This document shows, one piece after another, positions 35,110 to 35,576 of a stretch of DNA of 35,576 nucleotides. The DNA lies in assembly GCA_001464055.1 (NCBI GenBank), contig LNET01000033.1:1-35576 (forward strand). The letters are read 5' to 3'. How positions within the stretch are numbered: position 1 is the first letter of the stretch; the number at the start of each line of letters is the position of its first letter. The notes beneath the pieces are model-generated. The model did not search any database. It saw nothing but the letters and a program-made list of their open reading frames with translations, and had not been told where the DNA came from. Made by a program: the position numbers and the translations under genes. Source of the DNA: Burkholderiales bacterium Ga0077543. GTDB lineage: Bacteria > Pseudomonadota > Gammaproteobacteria > Burkholderiales > Burkholderiaceae_C.

Positions 35110-35576
35110 GTGGCGAACGACTTCCTCTTCACATCCGAATCCGTCTCTGAAGGCCACCCCGACAAGGTCGCCGACCAGGTGTCGGACGCCATCCTCGACG
35201 CCATCTTCAAGCAGGACCCGCGCAGCCGCGTGGCCGCTGAAACCCTGTGCAACACCGGCCTGGTGGTGCTGGCCGGCGAGATCACGACCAACGCGCACGT
35301 CGACTACATCCAGGTGGCGCGCGACACCATCAAGCGCATCGGCTACGACAACACCGAGTACGGCATCGACTACAAGGGCTGCGCGGTGATGGTCTGCTAC
35401 GACAAGCAGAGCAACGACATCGCCCAGGGCGTGGACCATGCCAGCGACGACCACCTGAACATCGGCGCCGGCGACCAGGGCCTGATGTTCGGCTACGCCT
35501 GCGACGAGACGCCCGAGCTGATGCCCGCGCCGATCTACTACGCCCACCGGCTGGTGGAGCGCCAGGCCCAGCTGCG
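35110..35576 (+). CDS. metK: S-adenosylmethionine synthetase (5' part)
   Basis: First 155 codons of the enzyme that makes SAM from methionine and ATP; the gene runs off the right edge. The start is GTG 35110 (then [18 protein letters not shown]), with GGAG nine bases upstream. [17 protein letters not shown] is the N-terminal ATP-binding signature, and the [12 protein letters not shown] loop is the second family motif. The full protein is normally about 385-395 residues. It is the start of a conserved Burkholderiales neighbourhood with lipid A acyltransferases on the other strand. Confidence 0.97.
   Translation, partial: MANDFLFTSESVSEGHPDKVADQVSDAILDAIFKQDPRSRVAAETLCNTGLVVLAGEITTNAHVDYIQVARDTIKRIGYDNTEYGIDYKGCAVMVCYDKQSNDIAQGVDHASDDHLNIGAGDQGLMFGYACDETPELMPAPIYYAHRLVERQAQL

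Overview
The window is about 35.6 kb of very GC-rich DNA. It most likely comes from a betaproteobacterium of the order Burkholderiales, in the Rubrivivax/Leptothrix/Ideonella-type neighbourhood. The main reasons are the right-hand gene order (metK, then divergently two LpxL-type acyltransferases, dapF, a DUF484 gene, xerC, rlmI), the glmS gene divergent from an Lrp/AsnC regulator, and three proteins with PEP-CTERM sorting tails. The genus is inference. No rRNA, tRNA, CRISPR array, phage module or intact insertion sequence was seen.

Left part (1-8.7 kb): metabolic and envelope genes. A secreted metallo-beta-lactamase-fold hydrolase is divergent from a 3-hydroxyisobutyrate-dehydrogenase-like enzyme. 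Then, all on the minus strand, come a Kef-type cation/proton antiporter, a DUF2062 membrane protein, a small periplasmic cytochrome c and a PQQ-dependent sugar dehydrogenase. The last two form a plausible periplasmic oxidation unit, with the cytochrome receiving the electrons. A 71-residue membrane protein and a COG4091-type NAD(P) oxidoreductase with a SAF domain follow on the plus strand.

Middle part (8.7-18.9 kb): surface and signalling genes. These are a serine hydrolase with a PEP-CTERM anchor, a secreted alpha/beta hydrolase, an 855-base gene-poor stretch, a second PEP-CTERM protein ending in a clear intrinsic terminator, a TPR protein and a 7TMR-DISM/GGDEF diguanylate cyclase. A decayed AAA/DUF4143 ATPase then runs in frame into an unknown membrane-anchored protein, followed by a short-chain dehydrogenase and a GNAT-like protein.

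Regulator and accessory part (19-26 kb): a 1122-residue BTAD/NTPase/TPR regulator lies next to a broken alpha/beta hydrolase gene (internal deletion plus frameshift). Divergent from it is a tightly overlapping three-gene operon: a kelch-propeller lipoprotein, a GNAT acetyltransferase and a DHFR-like reductase. A transposase relic, probably of the IS1182 family, sits immediately behind glmS.

Right part (26-35.6 kb): the housekeeping block. It covers amino-sugar synthesis (glmS), a leucine-responsive-type regulator, rRNA methylation (rlmI), chromosome dimer resolution (xerC), lysine/peptidoglycan precursor synthesis (dapF), lipid A acylation (two lpxL-like genes) and the 5' part of metK, which begins with GTG behind a potentially structured leader. 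A PEP-CTERM gene is inserted between the acyltransferases and dapF.

No complete, clearly new multi-gene system is evident. The best leads are the BTAD regulator with its kelch operon and hydrolase relic, the PEP-CTERM-anchored serine hydrolase, and the metK/lpxL divergent control region.
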